A stretch of 64,000 nucleotides of DNA from Mucilaginibacter rubeus (GTDB lineage: Bacteria > Bacteroidota > Bacteroidia > Sphingobacteriales > Sphingobacteriaceae), in the NCBI RefSeq assembly GCF_014643835.1, contig NZ_BMKD01000014.1, positions 1 through 64,000 on the forward strand, given 5' to 3'. The notes under the pieces were generated by a model. It was not told the DNA's origin. It saw only the letters and a list, made by a program, of their open reading frames with translations, and did no database searches. The position numbers and the translations under genes are program-made. This document shows, piece after piece, positions 1 through 7,609 of this stretch. Numbering within the stretch: position 1 is the first letter of the stretch; every line of letters begins with the position of its first letter.

Positions 1-85
1 AAATATTCCTGGCAAATTTTTCGCTTAAACTCCTCACTGTACTGGCTCTGCCATTTACCCCCATACACTTTTGAATATCTTTCCA
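1..85 (-). CDS. IS3-family transposase OrfA, N-terminal fragment cut by window edge
   Basis: Reading leftward from an ATG at 85, the strand encodes 28 residues beginning MERYSKVYGGKWQSQY and continuing with a Glu-Glu-Phe-Lys-Arg-Lys segment. That pattern is typical of the start of IS3-family OrfA proteins, where a helix-turn-helix DNA-binding domain follows. The rest lies outside the window, so completeness cannot be judged. About 15-40 bases upstream of the start sits a candidate terminal inverted repeat. Assignment is by pattern only; another HTH transposase subunit is possible. Confidence 0.55.
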
Positions 86-99
86 TTTTTGTTTACTGA

Positions 100-127
100 T
101 GTGTAAACCTATTTCAGGACAAGACAT
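100..127 (-). mobile_element. Candidate terminal inverted repeat of the IS3-like element
   Basis: Just upstream of the OrfA start the minus strand reads TGTCTTGTCCTGAAATAGG and then TTTACAC, a TG-starting end of the kind found on IS3-family elements. It would mark the element boundary at about 127, only ten bases from the first RAYT-associated repeat. The other end is outside the window, so no target duplication can be checked. Confidence 0.4.
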
Positions 128-136
128 ATTGTCGAA

Positions 137-187
137 GCACAAGTCTCCAGCTACGCATCCCCGGGGGCTCAAGACTTGCGCTAAAAC
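137..187 (+). repeat. REP family A copy, left flank of the RAYT gene
   Basis: The element starts GCACAAGT and ends ACTTGCGCTAAAA, so its ends can pair (CAAGT with ACTTG), with a GC-rich centre. A second copy in the same orientation stands on the other side of the transposase gene at 804-851, and further copies are at 7281-7327, 33389-33432 and 49970-50015. Confidence 0.75.
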
Positions 188-203
188 TCAAAAAAAATGT
201 AAA

Positions 204-761
204 TTAATATGCTACTTCAACTTCCCACAAAATGCCGCCCTTTTCTTCATAATTAGAGGCGCTACTATAAACATATGCTGAAGATTCGTTAACCCATCCT
301 GCTTTAACAGGATTTTGGTGAATATAATTCAACTTTTGATCAAACATATTTGAGTGTGGCTCAATTTCTATTGGGTGGTTTTCTTGTTGCCATAACTGAT
401 AATGGGTATTATTCGTATTTGCTTTTCCTGTGTCAGCAAAGAGTTTAAGCATCCAGAGTTTTCGGCTTTCTACCGGATTTTCTATGATCTCCCTGATAAT
501 CTTAACAGATGAAAACTTTTTCATATCCCGCATGATGGCTGATAGACTTTGATCCGCTTTTTTGCCTATAAGCAAATGAACATGATTGCTCATAATAACA
601 AACCCATAAATAATTAAACCTTTTTCCTTTATACAATAACGAAAGCTATCAAGTAAGATATCACGATAAATGTTTCTTGTAAAAACATCGACCCAATGAA
701 CAACGGCGAAAGTCACGAAGTATATCCCCTCCGGATTAGCGAATTTATATTTAGTACTCAC
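204..761 (-). CDS. REP-associated tyrosine transposase (RAYT, Y1/IS200-like HUH)
   Basis: An HUH single-strand nuclease related to IS200/IS605 TnpA. RAYTs cut and rejoin single-stranded DNA at REP palindromes. The HUH pair is visible in MSNHVHLLIG (His60 and His62 from the chosen start), and the catalytic tyrosine region is in NYIHQNPVKAGWV, which also carries the usual Asn-Pro. A GTG at 761 is preferred as start because the product then begins VSTKYKFANPEGIYFVTF, as family members do; an upstream start at 809 would add an unrelated hydrophobic stretch. Length is 185 residues, normal for the family. It is bracketed by two copies of REP family A, the classic REPtron arrangement. No frameshift is seen, so it may be active. 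Confidence 0.88.
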   Translation of the reverse strand: MSTKYKFANPEGIYFVTFAVVHWVDVFTRNIYRDILLDSFRYCIKEKGLIIYGFVIMSNHVHLLIGKKADQSLSAIMRDMKKFSSVKIIREIIENPVESRKLWMLKLFADTGKANTNNTHYQLWQQENHPIEIEPHSNMFDQKLNYIHQNPVKAGWVNESSAYVYSSASNYEEKGGILWEVEVAY

Positions 762-803
762 GCACTGAAAATAGTTAAATACAATTATAAATGTATAAAG
801 AAA

Positions 804-851
804 GCACAAGTGAGCGCCCCTCCAGCCAACCGCACAACACTTGCGCTAAAA
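804..851 (+). repeat. REP family A copy, right flank of the RAYT gene
   Basis: Begins GCACAAGTGAGCGCCC and ends CAACACTTGCGCTAAAA, matching the left-flank element in both ends and orientation while the centre differs. Conserved ends with a variable loop are expected of a RAYT substrate. Confidence 0.75.
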
Positions 852-892
852 AAGGTTCAACGGCAATGATTTTCATAGGATGTATGAATAAT

Positions 893-1261
893 CTACCCCT
901 TCAATTCCTCGCTAAAGGTTAACCTGTTGCCAAAAGGGTCATGAACAGTCATGGTGATAGCCCGGTCATTCCATTCGGGCACCTCCAAACCAGGACGGTT
1001 ATATTTATATTTTTTGGCGATGAGGTGGGCGTGGTAATCCCTTAGCTCACTAAAGTCATCGATCGCTATGTGGCTGCCCGGACTGGCATCGCCATGATGT
1101 TCGGAAAGGTAAAGCACTACATCGCGCATGGAAATTTGGATGTATACCGGCACCCCTTCGGGTTTGTGTTCCCAATCGGTTTTAAAGCCAAGCCAGTTGA
1201 TATAAAATTCACTGGCTTTATCATAATCAAAAATTCGGAGGATGGGTTTTGTTATTGACAT
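893..1261 (-). CDS. VOC-family (glyoxalase/bleomycin-resistance-like) protein
   Basis: A 122-residue single-domain vicinal-oxygen-chelate protein. It opens with the usual strand SITKPILRIFDYDKASEFYI, has a central SHIAI strand and closes with HDPFGNRLTF, a family hallmark (DPFGN). Such proteins are often annotated as glyoxalase superfamily or bleomycin resistance proteins, but the substrate cannot be read from sequence. The gene is monocistronic, between the RAYT element and the histidine kinase, and divergent from the latter. Confidence 0.8.
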   Translation of the reverse strand: MSITKPILRIFDYDKASEFYINWLGFKTDWEHKPEGVPVYIQISMRDVVLYLSEHHGDASPGSHIAIDDFSELRDYHAHLIAKKYKYNRPGLEVPEWNDRAITMTVHDPFGNRLTFSEELKG

Positions 1262-1489
1262 AGGTAATTAGTTATTAAACAAATTTAACGGAAAATGCCA
1301 CCTTTTTTATACAGCGAAACCGCTTGTTTTCAATTAGCTGCCTTCAAATGTTAATAGATGTTAAATATGCCTTGTGCAGCACCTGAAATTAGGTTTCCAT
1401 ACAACAGATACCGTACTTTCGTCGGCACATTTTGCCCCATCGTCTATTACATTGAATGCGGGTTTAAAATGAGGCTACCTTAGCATGAT

Positions 1490-2524
1490 ATGTTTAAACG
1501 GATAAAGCCGGCGTTGATTATCGAAATTTGTATCCACCTGTTATTTTGGGCATTGATCATTTTTACGCCCATCATTTCCAGGCCGGATATGCGCGGCTTT
1601 CCGCAGCCTGCTTTTTCGCTGGGGCACATTATCAGTTTTAACCTGGTGCTCGCGGCCGAATTCTACCTGAATGCGTTTTTCCTTATTCCCAGGATCTTAA
1701 AAAATAATTTCTGGCTTTACTTTTTTGCCTTGCTTGCCTCCTTTGTGGTGTTCAATGCAATACTAATGGAAGTACGGCATTATTTCCCTGTGCCTCATTT
1801 TCCCTGGATGGGGCATCATCGTCGCCCCCCGGGGCCGTTCCTGGTTATTTTCCCCTTATTATCTGTTACCGCCGGCAGCTTTGCCTATCATTACCTGGCC
1901 GATCAGTTTAAGGCTATCAACAAAAAAAAGGATATTGATAATGCATCACTGATCTCTGAACTGGCTTTTTTACGCTCACAAATCAGTCCGCATTTTATTT
2001 TTAATGTTATTAACAGTGCGGTGGCGCTTTCGCGTTTAAACCCTTCGGCAGTTGAACCTACACTCATCCAGCTTTCTAAATTGCTTCGTTATATGCTTTA
2101 TGTAACCGATGCGGAAAAGGTTACGCTTTGCCAAAAGGAAGACTACCTACGCAGCTATATCGAACTTCAGCAGCTCCGGTTCCGTGACCAGGTAAAGGTC
2201 AGTTTCAGCTCGGATATCAAAGCTCCCGAAAAAAGTATTGAGCCTATGCTGCTGATCCCCTTTGTGGAAAATGCTTTTAAGCATGGCACGGGCGATATTG
2301 AGTCGCCGGCTATAGCCATCACACTTTTTACCGATGAAAAAAACCTGCGTTTCAGTGTACAAAACGTGTACAACCCAACCGAAGAAAGTAAAGATAATGC
2401 CTCGGGTATTGGTCTGGCTAATGTTAAACGCCGGCTTGAGCTGTTATACCCCGGCAAACACAATCTATATATCAACAAAAACGAGCAGGCTTATATAGTT
2501 ATGCTACAACTGGAACTTAAATGA
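1490..2524 (+). CDS. LytS/YpdA-type sensor histidine kinase
   Basis: A 344-residue inner-membrane kinase. About four hydrophobic segments occupy residues 8-150, with no separate periplasmic sensor. The His_kinase domain follows, with LRSQISPHFIFNVINS carrying the phospho-acceptor His. The ATPase part shows IPFVENAFKHG (N box) and GIGLANVKRRLELLYPG (G box). Its stop overlaps the start of the next gene in an ATGA at 2521-2524, so the two are translationally coupled and the regulator at 2521 is the expected phosphorelay partner. The His-Pro-rich loop near residues 100-125 is unusual but has no assigned role. Confidence 0.9.
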   Translation: MFKRIKPALIIEICIHLLFWALIIFTPIISRPDMRGFPQPAFSLGHIISFNLVLAAEFYLNAFFLIPRILKNNFWLYFFALLASFVVFNAILMEVRHYFPVPHFPWMGHHRRPPGPFLVIFPLLSVTAGSFAYHYLADQFKAINKKKDIDNASLISELAFLRSQISPHFIFNVINSAVALSRLNPSAVEPTLIQLSKLLRYMLYVTDAEKVTLCQKEDYLRSYIELQQLRFRDQVKVSFSSDIKAPEKSIEPMLLIPFVENAFKHGTGDIESPAIAITLFTDEKNLRFSVQNVYNPTEESKDNASGIGLANVKRRLELLYPGKHNLYINKNEQAYIVMLQLELK

Positions 2525-3225
2525 TGCGATGTTTAATAATTGACGATGAGCCACTTGCGCTCGACTTGCTGGAAGATAACCTGAAGCATGTAAACACCAT
2601 ACAGGTAGTGGCGCGTTGCCGCAACGCGGGCGAGGCGATCATTGCCATGCAAAAAGAACAGATAGACCTTATCTTCAGCGATATATACATGCCCGGCATC
2701 AATGGTTTACAACTCATCAGGAGTTTGACGCAAAAGCCCATGGTGATATTTGTAACCGCTTATGAAAAATTTGCGTTGGAAGGCTTTGAACTTGATGTGG
2801 TTGACTACCTGGTTAAGCCCGTACCCTTAGACCGCTTTTTGAAGGCCTGCCACAAAGCGCTCGACTTATATGAGCTTCGCCGCAGTTATGTGCCGCAGCC
2901 AACCACTAAAAACTATTTCTTTTTGCATGCTGATTATAACCTCGTTAAGATCAGCTTTGACCAGGTTGAATACATTGAGGGGCTTAAAGATTATATTAAA
3001 GTACACCTCATCAATCAGCAAAAACCGGTATTGTCCCGTATCAGCCTCAAAGCTATTGAGCTGCAATTACCGCCCGACCAGTTTTTCCGGGTACATAAAT
3101 CATACCTCGTTAACCTCGACCATGTATCCCAAATGCGCCGTGCCCGTATCAAACTCATCAATACCGAGATACCTTTAAGCGACGGATATCGCGATGTGAT
3201 CAACAGGATGATTGGGAAGGTGTAA
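2521..3225 (+). CDS. LytTR-family response regulator
   Basis: A 234-residue regulator. The N-terminal receiver has the acidic DD at residues 8-9, the phospho-acceptor Asp54 in FSDIYMPGINGLQL, and the conserved Lys in VDYLVKP. A LytTR DNA-binding domain fills roughly residues 130-230 (DQVEYIEGLKDYIKVHL and FFRVHKSYLVNL). It pairs with the overlapping kinase. Targets cannot be told from this window; LytTR proteins usually bind direct repeats upstream of membrane or export genes, and the receptor gene 420 bases downstream is one candidate (inference). Confidence 0.93.
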   Translation: MMRCLIIDDEPLALDLLEDNLKHVNTIQVVARCRNAGEAIIAMQKEQIDLIFSDIYMPGINGLQLIRSLTQKPMVIFVTAYEKFALEGFELDVVDYLVKPVPLDRFLKACHKALDLYELRRSYVPQPTTKNYFFLHADYNLVKISFDQVEYIEGLKDYIKVHLINQQKPVLSRISLKAIELQLPPDQFFRVHKSYLVNLDHVSQMRRARIKLINTEIPLSDGYRDVINRMIGKV

Positions 3226-3316
3226 AGCTTTAACACATAAAAAAACATACCATTGCCACGCAGCGCTCGTAATAGTATACCTTGTAGCCAGAGGCTGCGA
3301 TCAACGACACTTTCAA

Positions 3317-3490
3317 AATCCCCTCTTGAGAGGGGGCGCGGAGGGACGAGCGGTTAGCAGGGGTGTGTTTCTGCTGTAGGCTTATCAAAGCAGAGCCCCC
3401 CCTTCCGCCCCTCTCAAGAGGGGAATCGCACGTTCCCCCGCTTTCTATTCCTTAAGTTGACGGCTATGCTCTCAAGAGGGGAATCGCACG
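3317..3490. repeat. Palindromic intergenic repeat with duplicated right arm
   Basis: The left arm ATCCCCTCTTGAGAGGGG (3318 on) pairs with CCCCTCTCAAGAGGGGAATC (about 3408-3427). The right arm CTCTCAAGAGGGGAATCGCACG is then repeated at about 3470-3490. It fills much of the 420-base gap before the TonB receptor gene; nothing else is recognisable there apart from the expected promoter. Confidence 0.7.
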
Positions 3491-3645
3491 AGGCCACGCT
3501 TTTCATAGTAAAATAATAGGCTACTCTACCAATACCCTACCACACATCCGGGCATCTGGTCTACAGAAAACCTCCCATGGTCGATTTTATTTGAGGCGCT
3601 TCAAAACATGGTGCATTTTCGGCATCGAAGAAAATATACCCCTAC

Positions 3646-6447
3646 ATGAAGAAATTTTCCCTAATGTTAATAAGCTCCCTGATTTTGTGCGGTACGGTGG
3701 CCCATAGTCAGCAAACCCAACAAAAGCTAAAAAAGATTGTAGTTAACCATTTTTTTTCGTGCCCGCTTGATGAGCTCTTTGATACACTGGCCATGAACTA
3801 TAAAGTCCGCATAGTATTTGAACGGGAGCCTTTACATGAGATGGACGTTGTGGAGCACTTTTTTGAAGAACCGCTTAAAAATGTAATTGCCAAGGTTTGT
3901 AATGAAAACAACCTGCATTACTGGATAGAATCAACCGGCACTATCTACATCCTCCAAAACACCGACGATCTGGCGCGGCTGCAAAAACTCAACAAACTCT
4001 CACTGCAGGCAGCCAATGCGGTAAAGGCTAAAGAGATTGAGGCGCCCAAAGCCAAACCCAAACATTTTTTGGTGAGTATTAACGGGCGGGTAATTGATCA
4101 GCAAACAGGCGAGTCGCTGCCATCGGCTACCGTTAAGATCAGGGGTACCGATCTTAACGTAATGACCAATGCTGATGGTTATTTTACCATGTTCAGGGTA
4201 CCTTCAGATACATCGGTAGTGGAGGTCTCCTATACAGGTTATCAAACCGATTATTTTAGGCTAAGCAGCGAAAAGCTGAATTCGCCGCTGATCTGTGGGT
4301 TGTATTCATCGCTCAACAGCTTAAACGAGGTTACTATTACCGGTAAAAAAAGCGGCGTTATGAATACCGATAGCAGGCAGGTTGGCGTGTTACAGCTTTC
4401 GCCGGCCAATTTAGATAAGCTGCCAACCATGGGCGATAAGGACGTACTGCGTGCATTTCAGCTGATGCCCGGTGTAAGCGGTACCAACGAATCGTCATCA
4501 GGTGCTTATGTACGTGGCGGTACCCCCGACCAGAATTTGGTTGTGCTTGACGGCTTTACCATTTACCAGGTTGATCACCTGTATGGCTTTTTCAGTGCTT
4601 TCAATGCCAGTGCCATTAAGGATGTGCAATTATACAAAGGCGGCTTTACGGCCAAATATGGCGGCAGGCTTTCGAGCGTTACCGAACTCAACGGCAAGGA
4701 GGGTAACAAGAATGAAACTAATATTGGTACCGATTTGAGTTTGCTGAGCGCAAGCGGTTACCTGGAAACGCCGCTTTCTGATAAATCGACCTTGCTGTTA
4801 GCGGTAAGGCGCTCATACCAGGGGCCGTTTTATAACAAGATCTTTAACCAGTTTAATCAAACATCAACCACGCAGGGCGGCGGTCCGGGTGGTGGTGGCC
4901 GGGGCGGATTTGGTGGTGGCGGTTTCGCCAACCAGATTACACCAAGCTCCTACTTTTATGATTTTGATGCCAAATACACGTACAGCATCAGTCAAAAAGA
5001 TAAGGTATCATGGACTTTGTACACAGGTACAGATAAAACAGATAACAGCAGAGAGCTTGGCCTGCCATCGTTCCTGTCGTCGGGCAGCAGCGGTATCAAC
5101 ATAACCGATTATACCAAATACGGAAACCTGGGCAGCAGTATCAAATGGTTCAGGCAATGGAATAAAAAGCTATATTCAAACAACTATATTACCTATTCAT
5201 CCTATTTTAATGACAGGAACAGGAGCACTTCGGGCTTTGCACAGATTGATACCAATGGCATTTCGCACACGCTGAGCAACGGAACTTTGGAGACCAACAA
5301 CCTGAAGGATGTAAGCTATAAATCAGAGTGGGAATGGACAGTTAGTAACAAGTATAAGCTGCTCTTCGGCGGTTTTGCATCCTACAAAAAAATAGACTAC
5401 GAGTATACCCAGAACGATACCAGCAAGCTTATCAACCAGCATAACAATGCCATGTTAGCGGGTTTCTACACCGAGCTGGCTATCGACCCAAACAATAAAT
5501 TTCATATTCAGCCTGGTTTGCGGGCCAGTTATTTTGGCCCTACATCCAAGCCTTATTTTGAGCCGCGGCTGTCGGCAAGTTATAGCCTTACCGATAAATT
5601 TACCATAAAAGGCGCTACCGGGCAGTTTTACCAGTTTGAAAACCAGGTGATTCGCGAAGATATTTTAGCCGGTAACCGCAATTTCTGGGTGTTATCCAAT
5701 AACAGTAATATCCCGGTGGGTATGTCAAGGCATTACATTTTAGGCACCAGCTACGAAACGGACGAGCTTTTGTTCAGCGTTGAGGGATACTACAAAACAC
5801 TTAGCGGCTTAACCCAGTACACTGTAAGGCAAACACAGCCTGACGGCGGCGGTTTCAGGATAGAGGCTAACCAAAATCAAACGCAAACCGTTACCGAAAA
5901 CTTTTATGAGGGAACTGGTCGTGCCAAAGGCGTTGAATTTTTGGTGCAGAAAAAAATGGGGCGTTATACCGGCTGGATTAGCTATACCCTTGCCCAGGCC
6001 CAGAATAAATTCTCGGCTTTTGGCAATGATTATTACGCTGCCGACCAGGATGTGCGCCATGAGTTTAAATCCATTAACATGTACCATTACCAGCGCTGGA
6101 ATTTTGCTGCTACTTTCCTGTTCAGCACCGGGCATCCTTATACGGCTCCTCTATCCAGCTACACCATTAAAACGGTTGACGGCAACAGCATCACTTACCT
6201 CAACATCAGCGATAAAAACGCCGAACGTTTGCCGGCTTATCACCGGCTGGACATGTCTGTGTCATATGACCTGCTGAAGATAGACGGGCATAAAATAGGC
6301 TCCATAGGCTTGTCGCTGTTTAACGTTTACAATCATACCAACACCTGGTACCGCGAATACCAGATGCAGAACAACCAGGTTATTACCACCGACGTTAACT
6401 ACCTCGGCTTTACCCCTAACGTTACATTAAGCTTAAGATGGAAATAA
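3646..6447 (+). CDS. TonB-dependent receptor with STN and carboxypeptidase-like N-terminal domains
   Basis: A 933-residue outer-membrane receptor. A signal peptide (residues 1-22, cleavage near AHS-QQ) is followed by a secretin/TonB short N-terminal domain (about 30-100), a carboxypeptidase-regulatory-like beta sandwich (about 143-230, INGRVIDQQTGESLPSATVK), a plug (about 235-350, with VRGGTPDQNLVVLDG) and a 22-strand-type barrel. The STN domain suggests contact with an anti-sigma factor or cell-surface signalling, though no sigma/anti-sigma pair is next to it; the two-component pair is upstream instead. A Gly-rich stretch near residues 410-427 is likely an extracellular loop. It overlaps the DUF4249 gene, a recurrent partner in Bacteroidota. 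Substrate unknown. Confidence 0.9.
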   Translation: MKKFSLMLISSLILCGTVAHSQQTQQKLKKIVVNHFFSCPLDELFDTLAMNYKVRIVFEREPLHEMDVVEHFFEEPLKNVIAKVCNENNLHYWIESTGTIYILQNTDDLARLQKLNKLSLQAANAVKAKEIEAPKAKPKHFLVSINGRVIDQQTGESLPSATVKIRGTDLNVMTNADGYFTMFRVPSDTSVVEVSYTGYQTDYFRLSSEKLNSPLICGLYSSLNSLNEVTITGKKSGVMNTDSRQVGVLQLSPANLDKLPTMGDKDVLRAFQLMPGVSGTNESSSGAYVRGGTPDQNLVVLDGFTIYQVDHLYGFFSAFNASAIKDVQLYKGGFTAKYGGRLSSVTELNGKEGNKNETNIGTDLSLLSASGYLETPLSDKSTLLLAVRRSYQGPFYNKIFNQFNQTSTTQGGGPGGGGRGGFGGGGFANQITPSSYFYDFDAKYTYSISQKDKVSWTLYTGTDKTDNSRELGLPSFLSSGSSGINITDYTKYGNLGSSIKWFRQWNKKLYSNNYITYSSYFNDRNRSTSGFAQIDTNGISHTLSNGTLETNNLKDVSYKSEWEWTVSNKYKLLFGGFASYKKIDYEYTQNDTSKLINQHNNAMLAGFYTELAIDPNNKFHIQPGLRASYFGPTSKPYFEPRLSASYSLTDKFTIKGATGQFYQFENQVIREDILAGNRNFWVLSNNSNIPVGMSRHYILGTSYETDELLFSVEGYYKTLSGLTQYTVRQTQPDGGGFRIEANQNQTQTVTENFYEGTGRAKGVEFLVQKKMGRYTGWISYTLAQAQNKFSAFGNDYYAADQDVRHEFKSINMYHYQRWNFAATFLFSTGHPYTAPLSSYTIKTVDGNSITYLNISDKNAERLPAYHRLDMSVSYDLLKIDGHKIGSIGLSLFNVYNHTNTWYREYQMQNNQVITTDVNYLGFTPNVTLSLRWK

Positions 6448-7250
6448 AAACATACATACGATATACATTTTTTGCACTGATAGCCGGCTGCCTGATGATG
6501 GCATCGGCCTGCAAAAAAAACTCTTCTGATACTGATGCGGTAAACAAACCTGTTGTTGAAGCATACCTGATTGCCGGCCAACCGCTTTCAGTAAAAGTTT
6601 ATCAGCAAAAAGACCTGACGGATACTGCTACTTATGGATCGGCCATTACCGGGCTGACAATTAATGTAAGCAATGGTACACAGACTGTAAAACTCACCGA
6701 AGGAACAAACGGAACTTACACTTACAGCGATGCCTCGTTCGTAACTGCCGGTAAAACTTATTCCATGCAGTTTACCTATAACAATGTGGTTGTGAGCGCA
6801 TCAACAGTGATGCCGGGCAAACCAGTTGGATTTAAATTAACCGACAGTGTATTCCATGAGCCTAATACGCTCGATCAGGCTTATAACGATAAGGTGCGCG
6901 CTACCATTACCTGGACCAACCCCGATTCGTTACAGCATATGTTGCTTTTCAAAAACACCGATAGTAACCCTTTTGAGATCATAGCGGTAAGGAACAACAG
7001 GAACCCAAGCTTCGAGATCAATACCGAACGCGCCTCTACATACAGCATAACGCAAACCACTTTCAAATACTATGGGGCTTATAAAGTAATATTGCTAAGG
7101 GTAAACTACGAATACATTAATATATTAACCAGCAATACACGCGGCAGCTCACAAAACCTGGTAAATACCCCAACCAATGTTGTTAACGGGCTTGGTATTT
7201 TTACCGCAATGCAGGCCGATACCTTGAATTTGAGGGTAACAACAGAGTAA
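6438..7250 (+). CDS. DUF4249-family lipoprotein
   Basis: A 270-residue lipoprotein: a hydrophobic leader ends in a lipobox (MMASAC) with Cys at about residue 25, then two beta-rich halves as in DUF4249 proteins (VEAYLIAGQPLSVKVYQQKD; TYSMQFTYNNVVVSASTVMP). The family is repeatedly found just downstream of STN-containing TonB receptors and is presumed to act with them at the outer membrane, but its biochemical role is unknown. The start lies ten bases inside the receptor gene, in another frame, implying translational coupling. Confidence 0.82.
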   Translation: MEIKTYIRYTFFALIAGCLMMASACKKNSSDTDAVNKPVVEAYLIAGQPLSVKVYQQKDLTDTATYGSAITGLTINVSNGTQTVKLTEGTNGTYTYSDASFVTAGKTYSMQFTYNNVVVSASTVMPGKPVGFKLTDSVFHEPNTLDQAYNDKVRATITWTNPDSLQHMLLFKNTDSNPFEIIAVRNNRNPSFEINTERASTYSITQTTFKYYGAYKVILLRVNYEYINILTSNTRGSSQNLVNTPTNVVNGLGIFTAMQADTLNLRVTTE

Positions 7251-7280
7251 AATCTGATAACTGGCATTGAGTCATCAGCT

Positions 7281-7327
7281 GGTGCAAGTCTTGTGTAGTT
7301 GCCCCCGGTCCGGGCTGACTTGCGCTT
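7281..7327 (-). repeat. REP family A copy
   Basis: On the minus strand it reads GCGCAAGTCAGCCC through to CACAAGACTTGCACC, matching the RAYT-flanking repeats. It lies in the 360-base gap between the DUF4249 and outer-membrane receptor genes, which otherwise holds a small palindrome and the promoter of the next gene. Confidence 0.65.
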
Positions 7328-7352
7328 CTCTTAAAAACCGCGTTGAATCCAG

Positions 7353-7380
7353 ATTTACGAAGTTTCAAAACTTCGTAAAT
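7353..7380. repeat. Perfect 13-bp inverted repeat
   Basis: ATTTACGAAGTTT is followed by CA and then its exact complement AAACTTCGTAAAT. The hairpin is not followed by a T-run, so it is a palindromic repeat rather than a clear terminator. Confidence 0.7.
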
Positions 7381-7609
7381 CTTCCCTGCTGTTGTCATTT
7401 ATCTCCCCTAAGTTTTATCACTCGTAATTGACATGGTTTATATATTGTCGCCTCGTCGCAAATCCCCCTTTTAATCCCCCATTGTAAAATCCCCGGTTAC
7501 ATCATAATAGTGTAACTTATACATTACAAATGCACTATTTGTAAAAAAATAAAAATTCAGCATGTAACATTTAAAGTATTTTCGCCTCCAATTACCAAAA
7601 TAATACTAA

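Noticed and set aside
99-281. 60-codon frame over the left REP and the RAYT 3' end
   Set aside because: It crosses the probable IS end and the REP and is antisense to the RAYT gene; no protein-like pattern.
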